64,000 nucleotides of DNA from Pedobacter alluvionis (GTDB taxonomy: Bacteria > Bacteroidota > Bacteroidia > Sphingobacteriales > Sphingobacteriaceae): contig NZ_RCCK01000014.1 in assembly GCF_003664035.1 (NCBI RefSeq), positions 456,981 to 520,980 of the forward strand. Direction: 5' to 3'. The stretch's first letter is position 1, and every line of letters begins with the position of its first letter. Of this stretch, positions 63,228-64,000 are shown piece by piece. Below the pieces are notes generated by a model, which saw only the letters and a program-made list of their open reading frames with translations, did no database searches and was not told the DNA's origin. Made by a program: the position numbers and the translations under genes.

Positions 63228-63360
63228 TCGTGTCTGTCCGTAGCGTTCCGAAGGGCGCTATGGATTAATAATAGAAAAGAGTCTATGACTCGTTTCTATT
63301 AAGTTTATAAGCTCAATTTTATTCTTGTATCCATAAAGACGCTATGCTTAAACTACGGAC
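63228..63360. repeat. 130-bp repeat, copy 2
   Basis: It starts GTGTCTGTCCGTAGCGTTCC and ends AGACGCTATGCTTAAACTAC, with the same order and orientation as copy 1. Confidence 0.75.
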
Positions 63361-63435
63361 ATAACGGGGGTAATTCATTGTATAAAATCAATATAAATGA
63401 CAGTAGAATTTAATGGAAATAAATCTCCCCGCAGG

Positions 63436-63555
63436 ATCGTCATTGCGAGAAGGCTTTTTCAGCCGACAGCCTGCCCCGATTTTCGGGGAAGCAATCTTAA
63501 AACGATCGCTAATAGCGTGCGCATTAAGATTGCTTTGTTCCTTATAATGACGATC
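63436..63555. repeat. GTCATTGCGAGAAGGC-type repeat, copy 2
   Basis: It matches 28113-28265 but carries CCCCGATTTTCGGGG between AGCCGACAG and AAGCAATCTT. Confidence 0.7.
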
Positions 63556-63605
63556 TTTTTTTAGAGCATTACACAAAAGCAACTACATTAAAAATTAAGG
63601 TATAA

Positions 63606-63649
63606 AAAAAGCAGATTAAATGTTCAAATCAACATTCAATCTGCTTTTT
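63606..63649. terminator. Strong terminator after the cupredoxin gene
   Basis: Arms AAAAAGCAGATT / AATCTGCTTTTT continue into AATGTT / AACATT around a CAAATC loop. The flanking A and T runs make it usable in both directions. On the minus strand it lies 26 nt after the cupredoxin stop. Confidence 0.8.
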
Positions 63650-63674
63650 GACATTCTGCTGTTAAGCGCTAATG

Positions 63675-64000
63675 TTATTTAATCACTTTAATCTGGCCTT
63701 TCATCACCATATAATGGCCCGGATAGGTACAAATAAAAGGATAGGTACCAGGTGTTTTAGGTACTGTAAAATAAATCGTATCTGATTTTCCGGGCTGTAG
63801 CAATACCGTATAGGCCAGCACCTTAGGTGTTGCAGGAACAAAATCGTACTTTTCGCCATCAAGGCCCATTTTCAATGCCATTTCACCTACCGCATTACCC
63901 GATCCAGGTGTGGTAAGCACAAAATTATGCAACATATCATCCACATTCTTAAAGGTTAATTTTACTTTGGTACCTGCCTTTAGGGTAATATTGGTGATGT
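63675..64000 (-). CDS. Cupredoxin (azurin/plastocyanin-like), 5' end beyond the window
   Basis: The frame is open to the window edge (ITNITLKAGTKVKLTFKN before DDMLHNF), so the start is missing. The visible 108 residues form a cupredoxin domain with copper ligands His (MLHNF) and the Cys-His-Met set in FICTYPGHYMVMKG. Such periplasmic blue copper proteins shuttle electrons or, as a domain, end larger enzymes such as sugar dehydrogenases. The upstream part is not visible, so a stand-alone protein cannot be told from a fused domain. Confidence 0.88.
   Translation of the reverse strand, partial: ITNITLKAGTKVKLTFKNVDDMLHNFVLTTPGSGNAVGEMALKMGLDGEKYDFVPATPKVLAYTVLLQPGKSDTIYFTVPKTPGTYPFICTYPGHYMVMKGQIKVIK

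Larger units (their letters stand above)
62479..63674. other. Large repeat-rich intergenic region
   Basis: About 1.2 kb holds the inverse copy of the 16.4-kb repeat (62566-62693), two direct copies of a 130-bp repeat (62698-62830 and 63228-63360), a GTCATTGCGAG repeat (63436-63555), and a bidirectional terminator. The stretch at 62840-63220, including GTGGCATAAACGTGG-like iterations near 63040, has no convincing gene. Confidence 0.6.

Overview
The window reads as a chromosome segment of a Bacteroidetes bacterium, most likely a Pedobacter-like member of the Sphingobacteriaceae. Supporting signs are a low to moderate GC content, TAnnTTTG-type promoter boxes, a TamL-type lipoprotein BamA homologue, a type IX secretion plug protein, secreted FGE-like, Gfo/Idh/MocA and sugar-isomerase-like proteins, and very abundant hairpin-forming intergenic repeats. 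No rRNA, CRISPR array or intact transposase gene was seen. One tRNA (Cys) is present.

Layout. 1-12.9 kb is a one-directional biosynthetic cluster: the 3' end of an ACP-KR polyketide/PUFA-type synthase, a KS-AT-DH-PPTase synthase, a free ACP, an alpha/beta hydrolase, two GT1 glycosyltransferases, two condensation-fold acyltransferases and a small membrane protein. Together they suggest an iterative polyketide or fatty-acyl chain that is released, glycosylated and O-acylated. 13-31 kb is mostly conserved or housekeeping material: a secreted PHP-like protein, an RsbQ-like hydrolase, an inactive M16 remnant, an M28 peptidase, TspO, a patatin-barrel protein, a 2H phosphoesterase, TamL, a TrmH methyltransferase, tRNA-Cys with a 56-aa basic protein, an AlkD-like protein, PyrD, and an Rrf2 regulator paired with an NAD(P)-binding protein, both preceded by the same palindrome. 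31-44.7 kb carries an ABC-F ATPase, the T9SS plug, a run of secreted or redox genes (FGE-like, Gfo/Idh/MocA, ApbE, TIM-barrel isomerase-like), an alpha-amylase, a thioesterase and an antiporter.

46.7-58.6 kb is the accessory region. It starts with a Septu-like ATPase/HNH pair inside a 3.2-kb segment bounded by perfect 50-bp direct repeats. Small plus-strand genes follow, interspersed with five same-orientation copies of a roughly 122-143 bp structured inverted-repeat element, in a layout that resembles cassettes. The same region has a 21-bp tandem array, a 490-bp element with perfect 22-bp terminal inverted repeats, a possible RNA switch, and a minus-strand S41 peptidase. 58.6-64 kb returns to minus-strand genes (ClpP with an ECF sigma factor, an AraC regulator divergent from a methyltransferase) and ends in a truncated cupredoxin gene.

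The strongest candidates for new biology are the cassette-like array of structured elements (49.3-58.5 kb), the Septu-like module between 50-bp repeats, the polyketide glycolipid-like cluster, and an ECF sigma / small protein / ClpP operon. All functions are inferred from motifs read by eye; no database search was run.
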